Assembly (NCBI GenBank): GCA_030639495.1
Contig: DAOWCP010000112.1
Span: forward strand, 1 to 6,251
Reading direction: 5' to 3'
From: JAGLTN01 sp023135255
GTDB lineage: Bacteria > Planctomycetota > Phycisphaerae > Sedimentisphaerales > Anaerobacaceae
Length of the DNA: 6,251 nucleotides
The number at the start of each line of letters is the position of its first letter. Within the stretch, counting starts at the first letter, position 1. The notes beneath the pieces were generated by a model. That model was not told the DNA's origin. It saw only the letters and a list, made by a program, of their open reading frames with translations, and did no database searches. Positions 5,708-6,251 of the stretch are shown in pieces. Made by a program: the position numbers and the translations under genes.

Positions 5708-5985
5708 AGCTTAAGGTAGCTCTGATAATTGCTTTTGAGCAGCAATCAGAAGATTTTCGGCTTCCGGCAAGGAAGAGGAATCAGCGTGAGACGATTTTAA
5801 AATTGGGACAGCTGTCTCAAATCAATGTTAAGATATTGGGAATGATTTTGTGCAATGTTCAAGCTGATAAAGGTTATTATAAATACGCTTACAAATATTA
5901 TATGCAGATGGCCAAGAAAACAATCAGCAGAAAATGTGCTGTTAGGAGAAAATGCTCAGCTTGGTTCAAATATTTCAGCTCCTAA
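5708..5985 (+). pseudogene. 5'-truncated bacterial tyrosine kinase (CpsD/Wzc-type) C-terminal remnant
   Basis: The frame of 5707-5985 (out of frame with the subtilase) reads VALIIAFEQQ from 5716, then RETILKLGQLSQINVKILG and ILCNV, then a tyrosine cluster GYYKYAYKYY at 5872-5901, and stops at TAA 5983-5985. This order (hydrophobic strand, helix, VLGVVLN-like strand, Tyr-rich tail) is the C-terminal end of BY-kinases, which control polysaccharide polymerisation through autophosphorylation of the tail. The Walker A, A' and B motifs and everything else upstream are absent, and no ATG, GTG or usable start precedes 5803. The recognisable part begins within about ten bases of the subtilase stop, so the gene was probably cut by a rearrangement there. 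It lies directly before a sugar transferase gene, the usual neighbour. The assignment rests on a short match by eye; the first 25 codons are less certain than the tail. Confidence 0.55.
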
Positions 5986-6251
5986 GAATCAACTCTTGTT
6001 TAACAGAGTAATAAAAGAACAAAAAAATGATTGGAAAATGTTATCCAATGCCAAAAAGCGAAAATCAGACCAAACCTCTTTTATTGATTTAAAACGCCTC
6101 TCTTGTGCTAATAACGAATTTGAAAGCTGGTCGAGATTTTCCTATGCCCATTTTTTAAAAAGGATTGCTGATTTTATTGCTTCACTGGCAGTAATTATTT
6201 TATTTGCTCCAATATTTCCTGTTATTGCACTGGTAATAAAAATAAATTCTC
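5855..6251 (+). CDS. Polyprenyl-phosphate sugar-phosphate transferase (bacterial sugar transferase), N-terminal part
   Basis: The frame is open from ATG 5855 to the right edge (132 codons), so the catalytic part is missing. Residues 101-132 read LKRIADFIASLAVIILFAPIFPVIALVIKINS. This is the characteristic start of the Bac_transf family (PF02397; WcaJ/PglC type): a basic KR, an Asp, a hydrophobic re-entrant or transmembrane helix with a Pro, then a K-x-x-S segment. These enzymes move a sugar phosphate onto undecaprenyl phosphate to begin exopolysaccharide, O-antigen or glycan assembly at the inner membrane. The first 100 residues are polar and unplaced. The start is uncertain: ATG 5855 has a poor ribosome binding site and overlaps the kinase remnant by 131 bases, while GTG 5936, TTG 5996 and ATG 6038 are in-frame alternatives. 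A good AGGAG (5944-5948) precedes an ATG at 5952 in another frame that stops after 19 codons, so a frameshift near here is possible. Confidence 0.72.
   Translation, partial: MFKLIKVIINTLTNIICRWPRKQSAENVLLGENAQLGSNISAPKNQLLFNRVIKEQKNDWKMLSNAKKRKSDQTSFIDLKRLSCANNEFESWSRFSYAHFLKRIADFIASLAVIILFAPIFPVIALVIKINS

Noticed and set aside
5728..5746. Inverted repeat ATTGCT/AGCAAT after the subtilase as a terminator
   Set aside because: The stem is only 6 bp with a 7-base loop and no T-run follows, and it lies inside the kinase remnant frame.
5711..5818. Minus-strand frame of about 35 codons ending 4 bases from the subtilase stop
   Set aside because: It has no start codon and a stop just upstream. The plus-strand kinase-tail reading explains the region better.
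5803..5820. Near-perfect palindrome TTGGGACAG/CTGTCTCAA
   Set aside because: One mismatched pair, no loop, and it lies within the kinase-tail reading frame; there is no reason to call a site.

Overview
The window looks like a piece of a Planctomycetota chromosome, most likely class Phycisphaerae. This is an inference from gene content: a DUF1080 (3-keto-disaccharide hydrolase type) lipoprotein, a secreted subtilase ending in a type I dockerin-like module, and a long RNase HII-like protein with an unusual GYG motif. No rRNA or marker gene is present, so the placement is tentative. No tRNA, CRISPR array or intact mobile element was seen.

Layout, left to right. (1) Minus strand, 1-1622: an RNase HII-like gene (660-1622) is followed 44 bp downstream by the start of a DUF1080 lipoprotein gene that runs off the left edge (1-615). 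Both have good ribosome binding sites. They probably form one transcript from a near-consensus promoter at 1679-1707, whose 17-bp spacer is almost pure G and whose leader begins with a T13 run. (2) Minus strand, 1749-3149: an exported protein that joins a YajG-like N-terminal domain to a trypsin-like (S1C, Deg/HtrA type) protease domain with an intact His-Asp-Ser triad and no PDZ domain. It is AT-richer than its neighbours and lacks their strand skew. (3) 3150-3943: a roughly 800-bp, AT-rich intergenic stretch with a palindrome, phased A-tracts and, at its right end, a strong extended -10 promoter. (4) Plus strand, 3944-5707: a large secreted subtilase-fold protein with a jelly-roll-like domain and a dockerin-like tail. 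His, Asn and Ser of the active site are present, but the motif that should carry the catalytic Asp reads VICRS. (5) Plus strand, 5708-6251: a different sequence landscape. A 5'-truncated remnant of a bacterial tyrosine kinase (CpsD/Wzc type, with its C-terminal tyrosine cluster) overlaps the start of a polyprenyl-phosphate sugar-phosphate transferase that runs off the right edge. These two belong to an exopolysaccharide or capsule locus.

The genes do not form one obvious system. The left pair combines RNA:DNA hybrid processing with a surface carbohydrate protein. The two secreted proteases are divergently oriented and may both act in the envelope. The right edge is the flank of a polysaccharide locus whose kinase gene has lost its 5' part at the boundary with the subtilase gene. 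The best leads are the subtilase with a lost Asp motif, the truncated kinase at a composition break, the G-rich promoter with a poly-T leader, and the curved-DNA element upstream of the subtilase.
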